Assembly (NCBI RefSeq): GCF_016650695.1
Contig: NZ_JAEKFH010000003.1
Location: 702,001-766,000, forward strand
Source of the DNA: Pseudomonas sp. TH41
Lineage (GTDB): Bacteria > Pseudomonadota > Gammaproteobacteria > Pseudomonadales > Pseudomonadaceae
Direction of reading: 5' to 3'
Length of the DNA: 64,000 nucleotides
The position numbers and the translations under genes were made by a program. Shown here in pieces: positions 32,248 through 41,368 of the stretch. Each line of letters begins with the position of its first letter. Position 1 is the stretch's first letter. The notes under the pieces were generated by a model. It saw only the letters and a list, made by a program, of their open reading frames with translations, was not told the origin of the DNA and searched no databases.

Positions 32248-33072
32248 TCAGAGATTTACAACATTAACGAAGCGCGAAGCCGCCGTTTCGTCGATCTTTA
32301 GGCTGGTGAAGTCAAACAGGTTACGGTCCGCCAGTTGCGACGGAATCACGTTCTGCAAGCTGCGAAAAATACTCTCGGTACGGCCCGGGGTCTTGCGCTC
32401 CCAATCCAGCAACATGTCTTTGACCACCTGACGTTGCAGGTTTTCCTGAGAACCACAGAGGTTGCACGGGATGATCGGGAATTGCTTGAGGTCTGAGTAG
32501 GCCTGGATGTCTTTTTCGTTGCAGTAGGCCAACGGGCGGATCACCACGTTGCGACCGTCATCGGCACGCAGTTTCGGCGGCATGGCCTTCAGCGAGCCGT
32601 TGAAGAACATATTGAGGAAGAACGTCTCGACGATATCGTCGCGATGGTGACCGAGGGCCATTTTGGTCGCGCCGATTTCGTCGGCAAAGGTGTAGAGGGT
32701 GCCGCGACGCAAGCGCGAACACAGCGAGCAGGTGGTCTTGCCTTCCGGGATCAGCTCCTTGACCACCGAATACGTGTCTTTCTCGACGATGTGGTACTCG
32801 ATGCCCAGTTCTTTAAGGTAAGCCGGCAGCACGTGTTCGGGAAAACCTGGCTGCTTCTGGTCCATGTTCACGGCCACGATCTCGAACTTGATCGGGGCGA
32901 CCTTCTGCAAATGCATCAGCACGTCGAGCATGGTGTAGCTGTCCTTGCCACCGGACAGGCAGACCATGACCTTGTCGCCGTCTTCAATCATGTTGAAATC
33001 GGCAATAGCCTCACCGGCCTGGCGGCGAAGGCGCTTTTGCAGTTTGTTCTGGTTGACCGTAAGAGTGCCCAT
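32248..33072 (-). CDS. ttcA: tRNA 2-thiocytidine(32) synthetase
   Basis: A 274-residue TtcA protein that installs 2-thiocytidine at position 32 of certain tRNAs using an iron-sulfur cluster. The PP-loop is [13 protein letters not shown]; cysteine motifs [10 protein letters not shown] and [12 protein letters not shown] hold the cluster; [19 protein letters not shown] is a family signature. The start at 33072 ([18 protein letters not shown]) is set by homology. A REP pair lies upstream. Confidence 0.95.
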   Translation of the reverse strand: MGTLTVNQNKLQKRLRRQAGEAIADFNMIEDGDKVMVCLSGGKDSYTMLDVLMHLQKVAPIKFEIVAVNMDQKQPGFPEHVLPAYLKELGIEYHIVEKDTYSVVKELIPEGKTTCSLCSRLRRGTLYTFADEIGATKMALGHHRDDIVETFFLNMFFNGSLKAMPPKLRADDGRNVVIRPLAYCNEKDIQAYSDLKQFPIIPCNLCGSQENLQRQVVKDMLLDWERKTPGRTESIFRSLQNVIPSQLADRNLFDFTSLKIDETAASRFVNVVNL

Positions 33073-33143
33073 GACGCGAATCCGTGAGGTGTGACGAAAG
33101 GCCGGCATTTTACGCAAAAATACCTCGTCGGCGAAGAACCCTG

Positions 33144-33243
33144 TGTAGGAGCTGCCGCAGGCTGCGATCTTTTGATCTTCGGCAATTTCCAGTGCCGTCG
33201 AAGATCAAGATCAAAAGATCGCAGCCTTCGGCAGCTCCTACAA
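33144..33243. repeat. REP-like inverted pair (type A)
   Basis: Arms TGTAGGAGCTGCCGCAGGCT and CCTTCGGCAGCTCCTACA around GATCTTTTGATCTTC, between the divergent ttcA and Yip1 genes. Confidence 0.9.
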
Positions 33244-33433
33244 AAGACATAACCGCGATTAAGCCCTGTGTTTACAGCGCGATTTGCTCTAAGCCCTATC
33301 ACCTGTGCCGGTAAGTCCTTTCTATACTGCGACATAAGGTCGCACGCATATCCAGACCTATTACTTACTTGGCCACTTTGGTCCGTAAGCGCTCCACTGG
33401 GGGGCGAGGGTAAAAACAAGAGGAGTGACTGGC
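33244..33433 (+). promoter_or_regulatory. Upstream region of the Yip1 gene, candidate -10
   Basis: The 190 bases between the REP pair and the Yip1 start contain TATACT at 33323-33328, a good -10 match, but the expected -35 position (around 33300) is poor. AGGAG ends nine bases before the ATG. Nothing else is recognised. Confidence 0.3.
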
Positions 33434-34036
33434 ATGATCCATCACGTAGTGGGGCTGTTCACCCACCCTGACCAAGAATGGAAAGAGATTCGTGGCGATC
33501 AAGAGGAAAGTATCAGCCGCATGTACCTGACGCACACGTTGATTCTGGCGGCAATCCCTGCGGTGTCGGCGTTTATCGGCACCACGCAGGTCGGCTGGGT
33601 CATTGGGAGCCGGGCGCCGGTCATGTTGACCCAGGAAAGCGCGCTATGGATGACGATCATGTCTTACGTGGCGATGCTCGGCGGTGTCGCGGTGATGGGC
33701 GCATTCATCCACTGGATGGCCCGTACTTATGATGCCAACCCAAGCCTGGCACGTTGCGTTGCGTTTGCGACCTATACCGCAACCCCGCTGTTCGTTGGCG
33801 GCCTTGCGGCACTTTATCCACATATGTGGCTGGGGATGATCGTCGGGACGGCGGCTATCTGCTACACGGTTTATCTGTTGTATGTGGGGCTGCCGACATT
33901 CATGAACATTCCATCTGACGAGGGATTCCTGTTTTCAAGTTCGGTGCTCGCCGTCGGCCTGGTGGTGCTGGTGGCTATCATGGCATTCACGGTCATTGTA
34001 TGGGGACTCGGCGTGGGGCCGGTCTATACGAACTAG
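33434..34036 (+). CDS. Yip1-family membrane protein
   Basis: A 200-residue inner-membrane protein with five hydrophobic segments (roughly 30-52, 70-92, 105-130, 133-153, 167-190) and an N-terminal MIHHVVGLFTHPDQEWKEI typical of bacterial Yip1/DUF1282 proteins. Function in bacteria is unknown. The ATG at 33434 is chosen for its AGGAG spacing over a GTG nine bases upstream. Confidence 0.82.
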   Translation: MIHHVVGLFTHPDQEWKEIRGDQEESISRMYLTHTLILAAIPAVSAFIGTTQVGWVIGSRAPVMLTQESALWMTIMSYVAMLGGVAVMGAFIHWMARTYDANPSLARCVAFATYTATPLFVGGLAALYPHMWLGMIVGTAAICYTVYLLYVGLPTFMNIPSDEGFLFSSSVLAVGLVVLVAIMAFTVIVWGLGVGPVYTN

Positions 34037-34070
34037 CAACATTCCACCTAAAAACTAGATCTGCCAACAC

Positions 34071-34099
34071 AGGCCGCCGCAAGGCGGCCTTCTAATTTT
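34071..34099 (+). terminator. Rho-independent terminator after the Yip1 gene
   Basis: Stem AGGCCGCC / GGCGGCCT with a GCAA tetraloop followed by TCTAATTTT, 35 bases after the stop codon. The T tract is interrupted. Confidence 0.7.
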
Positions 34100-34194
34100 C
34101 CGGGTCCGCTCACGGCGACGACCATTCGGCGCCTCGGCGATTCGCAAGGCCCCGGGGTTGCGGCATACTCGACGTCTCTGGAGATCCATCAAGC

Positions 34195-34689
34195 ATGCCC
34201 GAGCAACTCAATACCCGCGTCGAAGACTGTTACCTGCAAGCCGAAACCTTTTTCAAACGACCTTTCAAACGCCCCGTGGTGAGCCTCAAGCTGCGCGGGC
34301 AAAAAGCCGGTGTCGCGCATTTGCACGAGAACCTGCTGCGCTTCAATCCGCAGCTGTACCGGGAAAACACCGAAGATTTCCTCAAGCAGACCGTGGCCCA
34401 TGAAGTCGCGCACCTGATCGCCCATCAACTGTTCGGCGACCGTATCCAGCCCCATGGCGAAGAGTGGCAGTTGATCATGCGCGGCGTGTATGAACTGCCG
34501 CCCAATCGTTGCCACTCCTATGACGTCAAACGCCGCCGCGTGACTCGCTACATCTACAAATGCCCGTGCGCCGACAGTGATTTTCCGTTTTCGGCACAGC
34601 GTCATGGTTTGGTGAGGCAGGGGCGGCGGTATTTGTGCCGACGATGCCGCAGCACATTGGTGTTCAGTGGGGAGATGCGGGTCGAGTAG
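34195..34689 (+). CDS. SprT-like zinc metalloprotein
   Basis: A 164-residue SprT/Spartan-family protein. The metallopeptidase motif HEVAHLIAHQLFG contains the HExxH pattern, and a C-terminal zinc ribbon is formed by YKCPCADSDF and YLCRRCRSTL. Bacterial SprT is presumed to be a cytosolic protease, but its substrates are unknown. It has its own upstream region and a REP pair after it. Confidence 0.88.
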   Translation: MPEQLNTRVEDCYLQAETFFKRPFKRPVVSLKLRGQKAGVAHLHENLLRFNPQLYRENTEDFLKQTVAHEVAHLIAHQLFGDRIQPHGEEWQLIMRGVYELPPNRCHSYDVKRRRVTRYIYKCPCADSDFPFSAQRHGLVRQGRRYLCRRCRSTLVFSGEMRVE

Positions 34690-34713
34690 TCAGATTTGTG
34701 GTGTTTGGGCCGG

Positions 34714-34803
34714 CCTTTTCGCGAGCAAGCCCGCTCCCACATTGAATTGCATTCCCCTGAAGGAACTCGGTCAAATGTGGGAGCGGGCTTGCTCGCGAAG
34801 GGG
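34714..34803. repeat. REP-like inverted pair (type B)
   Basis: Arms TTCGCGAGCAAGCCCGCTCC and GGAGCGGGCTTGCTCGCGAA between the convergent sprT-like and CoA-transferase genes. Confidence 0.9.
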
Positions 34804-34815
34804 CCCTAAAACCCA

Positions 34816-35997
34816 CTACACAACCACCTTGGCACGGCGCAATTCCGCAATCCGCTCAGCACTAAACCCCAACTCCCCCAACACCTGATCCGTATGCTCC
34901 CCCACCGCCGCACCGATATGCCGCGGCTCAGGCAATCCATCAGAAAACTTCAACGGACACGCCATCTGCGCCTGAGTCGTCCCGTCACCCCGAGGCACCT
35001 CAGTCACCAACGCCCGCGCCTTCAACTGCGGATGCCGCACCGCCTCGCCAACACTCAACACCGGCTCGACACACGCATCGACTCCGGCAAACAAGGCGCA
35101 CAACTCGGCGAAGTCATGTTTCTCGAATTCCATCTTCAACTCATTCTTCAGCGCCTGTTGCTGCTCGGGTTTGGGCGACAAGCCCTGGGCCGCCAGTTCC
35201 GGCCGTCCCAGCGCCGAACACAGTGGCTGCATGAACACCGGTTCCAGGCTGCCCACCGATAACCAGCGCCCATCCCGCGAACGGTAATAGTCATAGAAAC
35301 TGCCGCCATTGAGCATCTGATCTTCCCGACCCGGCTCCTTGCCACAGGCCAGATACCCCGCGCCGGCCATGGCGTTCAGGCTGAAAGCGCAGTCGGTCAT
35401 GCTCACGTCCAGGTGCTGCCCCTGTCCGGTGTGCTGCCGGGCAATCACTGCCGCCAACAGGCCTATGACCCCGTGCAACGAGCCACCGGCGATATCCGCC
35501 ACCTGCATGCCCAAGGGCAACGGCCCACTGTCGGCGCGGCCGGTGTAGCTCGCCATCCCCGCCAGCGCCAGGTAGTTGATATCATGGCCGGCGCGGTCCT
35601 TGTAGGGGCCGGTCTGCCCATAACCGGTGATCGAAACGTAGATCAGCTTCGGATTGATCGCCTTCAAGGCTTCATAGCCCAGGCCCAGTCGCTCCATTAC
35701 GCCGGGGCGGAACTGCTCCAGTACGATGTCGTGGTCCTTGAGCAACTGCTTCACCACGTCCAGCGCCTCGGGTTGCTTGAGGTCCAGGGCCAGGCTGCGT
35801 TTATTGCGATTGAGGTAGGCATGGCTGGCGGAGACGCCCTGATCGTGAGGCGGCAGCACTCGCAGCAGGTCCATGCGGGTCGGCGATTCGATGCGCAAGA
35901 CCTCGGCGCCCATGTCCGCCAGCAACAACGAGGCGAACGGCCCCGGCAGCAGTGTCGAGAAATCCAGAACCTTGAGTGATGCCAGTGGACCGAGCAT
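34816..35997 (-). CDS. Family III CoA-transferase (CaiB/BaiF)
   Basis: A 393-residue family III CoA-transferase or racemase. The N terminus SLKVLDFSTLLPGPFASLLL, LNRNKRSLALDLKQPE and the catalytic-Asp segment MQVADIAGGSLHGVIGLL are characteristic. GHDINYLALAGMASYTG is close to alpha-methylacyl-CoA racemases, which share the fold, so CoA transfer and 2-methylacyl-CoA racemisation are both possible. No acyl-CoA pathway genes are adjacent. Confidence 0.87.
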   Translation of the reverse strand: MLGPLASLKVLDFSTLLPGPFASLLLADMGAEVLRIESPTRMDLLRVLPPHDQGVSASHAYLNRNKRSLALDLKQPEALDVVKQLLKDHDIVLEQFRPGVMERLGLGYEALKAINPKLIYVSITGYGQTGPYKDRAGHDINYLALAGMASYTGRADSGPLPLGMQVADIAGGSLHGVIGLLAAVIARQHTGQGQHLDVSMTDCAFSLNAMAGAGYLACGKEPGREDQMLNGGSFYDYYRSRDGRWLSVGSLEPVFMQPLCSALGRPELAAQGLSPKPEQQQALKNELKMEFEKHDFAELCALFAGVDACVEPVLSVGEAVRHPQLKARALVTEVPRGDGTTQAQMACPLKFSDGLPEPRHIGAAVGEHTDQVLGELGFSAERIAELRRAKVVV

Positions 35998-36100
35998 GAG
36001 CGTTCTCCCTAAACAATGCCCCCAGCCTAGGCAGCCGGCGGCATTCCAGCAATCACCTTATGCGTCAGATGCGCTGACCGTTGCGCTCAAATCGCAGGCA

Positions 36101-36121
36101 AAAAAAACCCGCCGAAGCGGG
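36101..36121 (-). terminator. Rho-independent terminator downstream of dctA
   Basis: Read on the minus strand: CCCGC TTCG GCGGG followed by eight T (plus-strand run of A from 36100). It lies 140 bases past the dctA stop, beyond a REP pair. Confidence 0.82.
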
Positions 36122-36128
36122 TAGTGCC

Positions 36129-36242
36129 GTAGGAGCGAGCTTGCTCCGGGCGGCGTTCCGACGATGGTCGTTAACGAAAACGGGTTTTGCCTGGCTAAAC
36201 GCGGCGTTTTGAAGTCCATCGCGAGCAGGCTCGCTCCTACAG
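36129..36242. repeat. REP-like inverted pair (type B, arms diverged)
   Basis: GTAGGAGCGAGCTTGCTCCG on the left and CGCGAGCAGGCTCGCTCCTAC on the right. The left arm loses the CGCGA part, so pairing is limited to the outer 16 bases. Confidence 0.82.
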
Positions 36243-36260
36243 TTCTCTCAACAGCGAGTC

Positions 36261-37595
36261 TTACTTGACGTTGCTCGGGGTTGGGCCTTCGGCCACACCC
36301 AGGTCGTCTTCAGCGCGCTCGTCGGAAATGCCGCGACCGCCGGAAGCCAGTTCCGCATGCATCACGTCAACGTCCAGCTCCTTGACCCACTTGGCCACCA
36401 CCAGGGTGGCAACCGCGTTACCGACCAGATTGGTCAGCGCACGGGCTTCAGACATGAAGCGGTCGATGCCGAGGATCAGCGCCAGACCAGCAACCGGCAA
36501 GTGACCCACCGCGGACAGGGTGGCCGCCAACACAATGAAACCGCTACCGGTCACGCCAGCAGCGCCTTTGGAGGACAGCAACAACACCACCAGCAACGTG
36601 ATCTGGTGAGTGATGTCCATGTGGGTGTCGGTCGCCTGAGCGATGAACACGGCCGCCATGGTCAGGTAGATCGCCGTACCATCCAGGTTGAACGAGTAAC
36701 CGGTCGGGATCACCAGACCTACCACGGATTTCTTCGCACCCAGACGCTCCATCTTGATCAGCATGCGTGGCAGCACCGACTCCGAAGAAGAAGTCCCCAG
36801 CACAATCAGCAGTTCTTCACGGATGTAGCGAATCACTTTCAGCACGCTGAAGCCGTGAGCGCGAGCGATCGCGCCCAGCACAACGAGGACGAACACCAGG
36901 CACGTGATGTAGAAGCACGCCATCAACTGACCCAGTTGCACCAGCGAGCCAACACCGTACGCACCGATGGTGAACGCCATGGCGCCCAAGGCACCGAGTG
37001 GTGCGAGCTTCATGATCATGTTGATGATATTGAACATCACGTGAGCGAAGCGATCGATGAAGTCGAGGATCGGCTTGCCGTAGGCACCCAGGCGATGCAG
37101 GGCGAAACCGAAGATCACCGAGAACATCAACACTTGCAGGATGTCGCCGGTCGCGAACGCGCCGAAGATGGTGTTCGGGATGATGTTCAACAGAAAGCCA
37201 ATGACGCTTTGATCAGCACCGGCCGCTACATACTGAGCGACTTTGGAGGCATCCAGGGTCGCCACGTCGATGTGCATGCCGGCACCCGGCTGCACGACGT
37301 TGACCACCACCAGCCCCACCAGCAAGGCGATGGTTGAAACGACTTCGAAGTAGAGCAGCGCGTAACCGCCCGTCTTGCCGACCGACTTCATGCTCTGCAT
37401 GCCTGCAATGCCGCTGACGACGGTGCAGAAGATGATCGGGGCGATGATCATTTTGATCAGTTTGATGAACCCGTCACCCAGCGGCTTGAGGGCTACGCCG
37501 GTCTGCGGGTAGAAGTGACCGACCAGGATGCCGATGGCGATGGCAACGATCACCTGAAAATACAGGGATTTGTACAGTGGCTGACGAGTCGTCAT
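36261..37595 (-). CDS. dctA: C4-dicarboxylate transporter
   Basis: A 444-residue sodium/proton-dicarboxylate symporter importing succinate, fumarate and malate across the inner membrane. Family signatures include [17 protein letters not shown], the serine-rich [14 protein letters not shown] hairpin, [17 protein letters not shown] and [20 protein letters not shown]. There are eight membrane helices plus two re-entrant loops by homology. The start at 37595 has GAGGAACTTTGCA upstream. The promoter is of the sigma-54 type (listed separately), which suits control by a DctB/DctD-type system; the partner kinase and activator are not in this window. Confidence 0.95.
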   Translation of the reverse strand: MTTRQPLYKSLYFQVIVAIAIGILVGHFYPQTGVALKPLGDGFIKLIKMIIAPIIFCTVVSGIAGMQSMKSVGKTGGYALLYFEVVSTIALLVGLVVVNVVQPGAGMHIDVATLDASKVAQYVAAGADQSVIGFLLNIIPNTIFGAFATGDILQVLMFSVIFGFALHRLGAYGKPILDFIDRFAHVMFNIINMIMKLAPLGALGAMAFTIGAYGVGSLVQLGQLMACFYITCLVFVLVVLGAIARAHGFSVLKVIRYIREELLIVLGTSSSESVLPRMLIKMERLGAKKSVVGLVIPTGYSFNLDGTAIYLTMAAVFIAQATDTHMDITHQITLLVVLLLSSKGAAGVTGSGFIVLAATLSAVGHLPVAGLALILGIDRFMSEARALTNLVGNAVATLVVAKWVKELDVDVMHAELASGGRGISDERAEDDLGVAEGPTPSNVK

Positions 37596-37724
37596 TGCAA
37601 AGTTCCTCAAGAGTGCCCGCTGACAACATCCATCTGTTGTCCCTGACACCTGAATTGCGAACCCTCCTGCACTGGAGGGATTTGTTTTTCGAGCTGCGCG
37701 TGGCAAGCATCTGCTCGTTGTATC

Positions 37725-37739
37725 GCAAGGCCCGTGCCA
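37725..37739 (-). promoter_or_regulatory. Sigma-54 promoter of dctA
   Basis: Read on the minus strand, TGGCACGGGCCTTGC matches the -24/-12 consensus TGGCACG-N4-TTGC exactly. It would start transcription near 37714, giving a leader of about 120 bases before the dctA ATG. An imperfect IHF-like sequence (ATCAAGGGTTA, 37770-37780) lies between it and the upstream palindromes. Confidence 0.85.
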
Positions 37740-37818
37740 CCTTTGCCGAATTGCCTGCAAGCCTTTCGACATCAAGGGTTACAGCTTTTTCCTTGTCACC
37801 GACCGGTTACGGCACAGT

Positions 37819-37873
37819 GGCGGGTTTCCGCCTATCCGCCCAATCACCTCCTGCAATTTGGCGGATATCCGCC
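37819..37873. promoter_or_regulatory. Two GGCGG-N4-CCGCC palindromes, candidate activator sites
   Basis: GGCGGGTTTCCGCC (37819-37832) and GGCGGATATCCGCC (37860-37873) have identical five-base arms and centres 41 bases apart, about four helical turns. They sit roughly 110 and 150 bases upstream of the predicted dctA start site, where a sigma-54 activator such as DctD would bind. They could also serve the divergent AraC gene. Confidence 0.6.
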
Positions 37874-37932
37874 TTGTTCATCACCCGGCACCACGCCTAC
37901 TATCCGCCCTTCAATGGACGGACCTGCCCGCT

Positions 37933-38946
37933 ATGCGCGAACGCACCATCGCCAGTCATTTCGCCCGTGCAGCCCTCGGTGGCGCGCGCCGGCTGGGATA
38001 CGACTATTCAAATCTGCTGCAACAACTCGGCATCAGTCCCGAATGGCTGGACGAGCCGCGTGCGCGGATTGCGCCTGAGCTGTTCACCCGATTGATCCAG
38101 GGGTTGTGGCTGGCGCTCGACGACGAATTCCTCGGTTTCGGGCCCGCCCCGAGTAAAACCGGCAGCTTCGCGATGATGTGCCATGCCCTGATCCACTGCC
38201 GCACTCTGGATAAAGCGCTCAATCGCGGCTTATTGTTTTATAGCCTATTCCCCGAGGGGCCGCGTCTGACCCTGACCCGCGAAGGCGAAAGCGTGCGCCT
38301 CAGCCTCTACGATTCGCAGTTTTGCGACCCGGACCATTTCCTCACCGAAAGCCAGCTGATGGTGTGGCATCGCCTCGCCAGCTGGCTGATCGGCCAGCGA
38401 ATTCGTCTGGAACAGGCCACCTTCAGCTACCCGAAACCCGAGCACGGCGCCGAATACGATTTGCTGTTCCCTTGCCCGATGGAATTTTCCGAAGTAAAGA
38501 GCACGACGGCGCGGAGCAGCCTGCTGTTTCACAGTCGCTACCTGAACCTGCCGTTGTTACAGGACGAGCGAACCCTCAAGCATTTCCTCCAACGCTCGCC
38601 CGCCGACCTATTGGCGCGACCGGATGACGGCGATAGCCTGAGCAGCCAGTTGCGCCGCCTGCTTAGCCGCGACAGTTCACGCTGGCCGGATCTTGAAACG
38701 GTGGCCGCGCACCTGCACATCAGCCCGCAGACCTTGCGCCGGCATCTGCGGGAAGAGGGTTCAAGTTTTCAGGAGCTGAAGGATCAGTTACGCCGGGACA
38801 TTGCGATTTATCACTTGGGGCGGGCGGATCTGTCGTTGCAACAGATTGCCGAGGCGTTGGGATTTTCCGAGCCTTCGGCGTTTCACCGGGCGTTCAAGAA
38901 GTGGACCGGATTGACGCCGGGGGCTTATCGCGCCCAGGAGAAATGA
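37933..38946 (+). CDS. AraC-family transcriptional regulator
   Basis: A 337-residue regulator: an N-terminal arabinose-binding-like domain of the ArgR/OruR type (about 1-200) and a C-terminal double helix-turn-helix, with LHISPQTLRRHLREEG as the first and SLQQIAEALGFSEPSAFHRA plus the AraC signature FKKWTGLTPGAYR as the second. The start at 37933 (MRERTIASHFARAALGG) is favoured because the family begins there; its ribosome-binding site is weak. It diverges from dctA across 337 bases; whether it regulates dctA is unknown. Confidence 0.85.
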   Translation: MRERTIASHFARAALGGARRLGYDYSNLLQQLGISPEWLDEPRARIAPELFTRLIQGLWLALDDEFLGFGPAPSKTGSFAMMCHALIHCRTLDKALNRGLLFYSLFPEGPRLTLTREGESVRLSLYDSQFCDPDHFLTESQLMVWHRLASWLIGQRIRLEQATFSYPKPEHGAEYDLLFPCPMEFSEVKSTTARSSLLFHSRYLNLPLLQDERTLKHFLQRSPADLLARPDDGDSLSSQLRRLLSRDSSRWPDLETVAAHLHISPQTLRRHLREEGSSFQELKDQLRRDIAIYHLGRADLSLQQIAEALGFSEPSAFHRAFKKWTGLTPGAYRAQEK

Positions 38947-38970
38947 GTTTTTTGTGGTGAATTGACTGGC

Positions 38971-39067
38971 CCCTTCGCGAGCAGGCTCGCTCCCACAGGG
39001 ATCTTTGGCGTGACATAAATCCAGTGTGGGAGCGACGGTGCGGCGATCCGACCTGCTCGCGAAAAGG
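38971..39067. repeat. REP-like inverted pair (type B, with inserted segment)
   Basis: Left arm TTCGCGAGCAGGCTCGCTCC; right arm GTGGGAGCGACGGTGCGGCG, then ATCCGACCTGCTCGCGAA. The right arm has an extra GACGGTGCGGCGATCC stretch that breaks the pairing, so this copy is decayed or a different subtype. Confidence 0.8.
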
Positions 39068-39082
39068 GCGACGCGATTTGCC

Positions 39083-39388
39083 CTACTTCACCACCGAACG
39101 CACCACTGACAATTCCGGCACAGCCACCCGCCGCTGACTCAGGTACCGCATACAACTCACCCGCAAAAACGAGGCGAAATTCACCACCTCGCCGCGATAG
39201 TCCATCACCTCTTCATACAGCTTGGCGATCAACTGGTTGGTGGTCATGCCATCGACCTCGGCGATTTCGCTGAGGATGTCCCAGAACTGATTCTCCAGCC
39301 GCAGGGTGGTGACCACCCCGCAGATGCGCAGCGAGCGGGAGCGCGATTCGTAGAGAATCGGATCGGCTTTGACGTAGAGCTCGCACAT
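39083..39388 (-). CDS. Ribbon-helix-helix domain protein
   Basis: A 101-residue protein resembling the RHH_4 family: SLRICGVVTTLRLENQFWDI is the ribbon and first helix, and VDGMTTNQLIAKLYEEV the second helix. Such proteins are often DNA-binding, but related Pseudomonas proteins are uncharacterised. The start at 39388 is fourteen bases downstream of the PfpI gene on the same strand; longer in-frame starts would overlap that gene heavily and are rejected. Confidence 0.72.
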   Translation of the reverse strand: MCELYVKADPILYESRSRSLRICGVVTTLRLENQFWDILSEIAEVDGMTTNQLIAKLYEEVMDYRGEVVNFASFLRVSCMRYLSQRRVAVPELSVVRSVVK

Positions 39389-39402
39389 GGGAACGTCCCT
39401 CG

Positions 39403-39984
39403 TTACAGCGTGATTTTGGTGCCCAGCAACCCGAGGAAACCCGCGAGCCAGTTCGGGTGCGCCGGCCAGGCCGGAGCAGTGGCCAGATTGCCTTGAACGT
39501 GACCTTCCGTCACCGGGATATCGATGAACGTCCCGCCGGCCAGCCGGACTTCCGGGGCGCAGGCCGGGTAAGCGCTGCACTCGCGACCTTCGAGAATCCC
39601 CGCCGCGGCCAACAGTTGTGCACCGTGACACACGGCGGCGATCGGCTTACCGGCCTTGTCGAACGCGCGCACCAGCTCCAGCACTTTTTCGTTCAGGCGC
39701 AGGTACTCCGGCGCACGACCGCCGGGGATCAGCAGCGCGTCGTAGTCTGCGGACTTGACCTTGGAAAAGTCGAAGTTCAGGGCAAACAAGTGACCGGGTT
39801 TTTCACTGTAGGTCTGGTCGCCTTCAAAGTCGTGGATCGCTGTGCGCACGGTCTGGCCGGCGTTTTTGTCCGGACAAACGGCGTGCACCGTGTGGCCAAC
39901 CATCAGCAGCGCCTGGAACGGCACCATCACTTCGTAGTCTTCGACGTAATCGCCAACCAACATCAGAATTTTTTTAGCCGCCAT
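39403..39984 (-). CDS. DJ-1/PfpI family protein
   Basis: A 193-residue class I glutamine-amidotransferase-like protein. The nucleophile elbow is [13 protein letters not shown] with Cys at the turn; the preceding [14 protein letters not shown] and the early acidic residue in [11 protein letters not shown] fit the PfpI/YhbO group, which includes chaperone, deglycase or protease-like proteins involved in stress. It probably shares a transcript with the RHH protein. Confidence 0.85.
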   Translation of the reverse strand: MAAKKILMLVGDYVEDYEVMVPFQALLMVGHTVHAVCPDKNAGQTVRTAIHDFEGDQTYSEKPGHLFALNFDFSKVKSADYDALLIPGGRAPEYLRLNEKVLELVRAFDKAGKPIAAVCHGAQLLAAAGILEGRECSAYPACAPEVRLAGGTFIDIPVTEGHVQGNLATAPAWPAHPNWLAGFLGLLGTKITL

Positions 39985-40075
39985 GGGGAAGACTCCTCTG
40001 GGAAAAACGTGGGCCTGCAGGAGTATTCAAGGTAGTCCTTAATCTGCATGACAGGTAATACCCGACTACTACGTT

Positions 40076-40155
40076 GATTACCTGATTACCTGATTACCTG
40101 ATTACCTGATCACCTGATCACCTGATTACCTGATCACCCGATCACCCGATCACCT
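40076..40155. repeat. Tandem array of ten 8-bp units, GATTACCT
   Basis: Exactly ten head-to-tail copies of GATTACCT, with variants GATCACCT and GATCACCC, covering 80 bases. The first four are identical and the last half is diverged. It directly abuts a REP-like pair and lies in the divergent interval between the PfpI gene and the EamA transporter gene. Confidence 0.95.
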
Positions 40156-40270
40156 GTAGGAGCTGCCGAAGGCTGCGATCTTTTGATCTTGATCTTGAAC
40201 CTTTGGAATGAAGCATATTGGGGTTGGTGGGGCGGCTGGTAAAAAGATCGCAGCCTTCGGCAGCTCCTAC
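40155..40270. repeat. REP-like inverted pair (type A)
   Basis: Arms TGTAGGAGCTGCCGAAGGCT and AGCCTTCGGCAGCTCCTACG around about 70 unrelated bases. It starts where the eight-base tandem array ends. Confidence 0.88.
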
Positions 40271-40388
40271 GTTGCGAGCATTACTCGCAACTGTACGGAT
40301 AACTCTACGCCTAGCTGTAACAGCGGCAGCCCCCAGGTTTGTGGCTATATAAAGGCTCTTCCCGCCACCCTCGATTCTGGTTGCCATC
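40271..40388 (+). other. Upstream region of the EamA transporter gene
   Basis: This 118-base interval holds the presumed promoter of the exporter gene. A TATATAAAGG stretch near 40346 could be part of a -10 element. No operator was recognised. Confidence 0.3.
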
Positions 40389-41279
40389 ATGTCCTCGCGC
40401 GAAAATACCGGTATGGCCCTGGGCCTGCTCGGCGTTGTTATTTTCAGCCTCACCTTGCCCTTCACGCGGATCGTCGTGCAGGAACTCCATCCGCTGCTCA
40501 ACGGCCTGGGCCGTGCGTTGTTCGCGGCGGTTCCGGCGGCGTTGCTGTTGCTGTGGCGTCGGGAGAAATGGCCGACCTGGAAACAGATCAAAGGCCTGAC
40601 GCTGGTGATTGCCGGGGTGATCCTCGGGTTCCCGGTGCTCTCGGCCTGGGCGATGCAAACCTTACCGGCGTCCCACGGTGCACTGGTCAACGGCCTGCAA
40701 CCATTGTGCGTGGCGCTGTACGCTGCGTGGCTGTCCCATGAGCGACCTTCAAAAGCCTTCTGGGCCTGCGCCGCACTGGGCAGTGCGTTGGTACTCGGTT
40801 ATGCGCTGATCAGCGGGGCCGGCAGTATTCAGGCGGGTGATTTGCTGATGCTCGGCGCGATTGCCGTGGGTGGCCTGGGTTACGCCGAGGGTGGACGGTT
40901 GGCCAAGGAGATGGGCGGCTGGCAGGTGATCTGTTGGGCCCTGGTGCTGTCGACGCCGCTACTGATCGGGCCGGTGGCGTACCTGGCGCTGCAACATCAA
41001 GGAGAGATTTCGGCCAAGACCTGGTGGGCGTTTGGTTATGTCTCGCTGTTCTCGCAGTTCATAGGGTTCTTCGCCTGGTACGCCGGGCTGGCCATGGGTG
41101 GCATTGCCCGGGTCAGCCAGATCCAGTTACTGCAGATTTTCTTCACCATCGCCTTTTCGGCACTGTTCTTCGGTGAACACATCGAGCCGATCACCTGGCT
41201 GTTTGCCGCCGGGGTGATCGTGACGGTGATGCTGGGGCGCAAGACAGCAGTCAAGCCCGCGCGCATTGCCACGGCGTGA
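40389..41279 (+). CDS. EamA/DMT-superfamily exporter
   Basis: A 296-residue drug/metabolite transporter with ten predicted membrane helices in two EamA repeats (first MALGLLGVVIFSLTLPFTRI, second LLMLGAIAVGGLGYAEGGRL). Members export amino acids or metabolites; the substrate is unknown. It is monocistronic, with REP pairs on both sides. Confidence 0.88.
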   Translation: MSSRENTGMALGLLGVVIFSLTLPFTRIVVQELHPLLNGLGRALFAAVPAALLLLWRREKWPTWKQIKGLTLVIAGVILGFPVLSAWAMQTLPASHGALVNGLQPLCVALYAAWLSHERPSKAFWACAALGSALVLGYALISGAGSIQAGDLLMLGAIAVGGLGYAEGGRLAKEMGGWQVICWALVLSTPLLIGPVAYLALQHQGEISAKTWWAFGYVSLFSQFIGFFAWYAGLAMGGIARVSQIQLLQIFFTIAFSALFFGEHIEPITWLFAAGVIVTVMLGRKTAVKPARIATA

Positions 41280-41283
41280 AGCA

Positions 41284-41363
41284 AGATCAAAAGATCGCAG
41301 CCTGCGGCAGCTCCTACAGAGGAACGCGGTCAATGTAGGAGCTGCCGCAGGCTGCGATCTTTT
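41284..41363. repeat. REP-like inverted pair (type A)
   Basis: GATCAAAAGATCGCAGCCTG and GCAGGCTGCGATCTTTT, with CTCCTACA / TGTAGGAG ends facing inward, between two convergent genes. Confidence 0.9.
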
Positions 41364-41368
41364 CGGGA

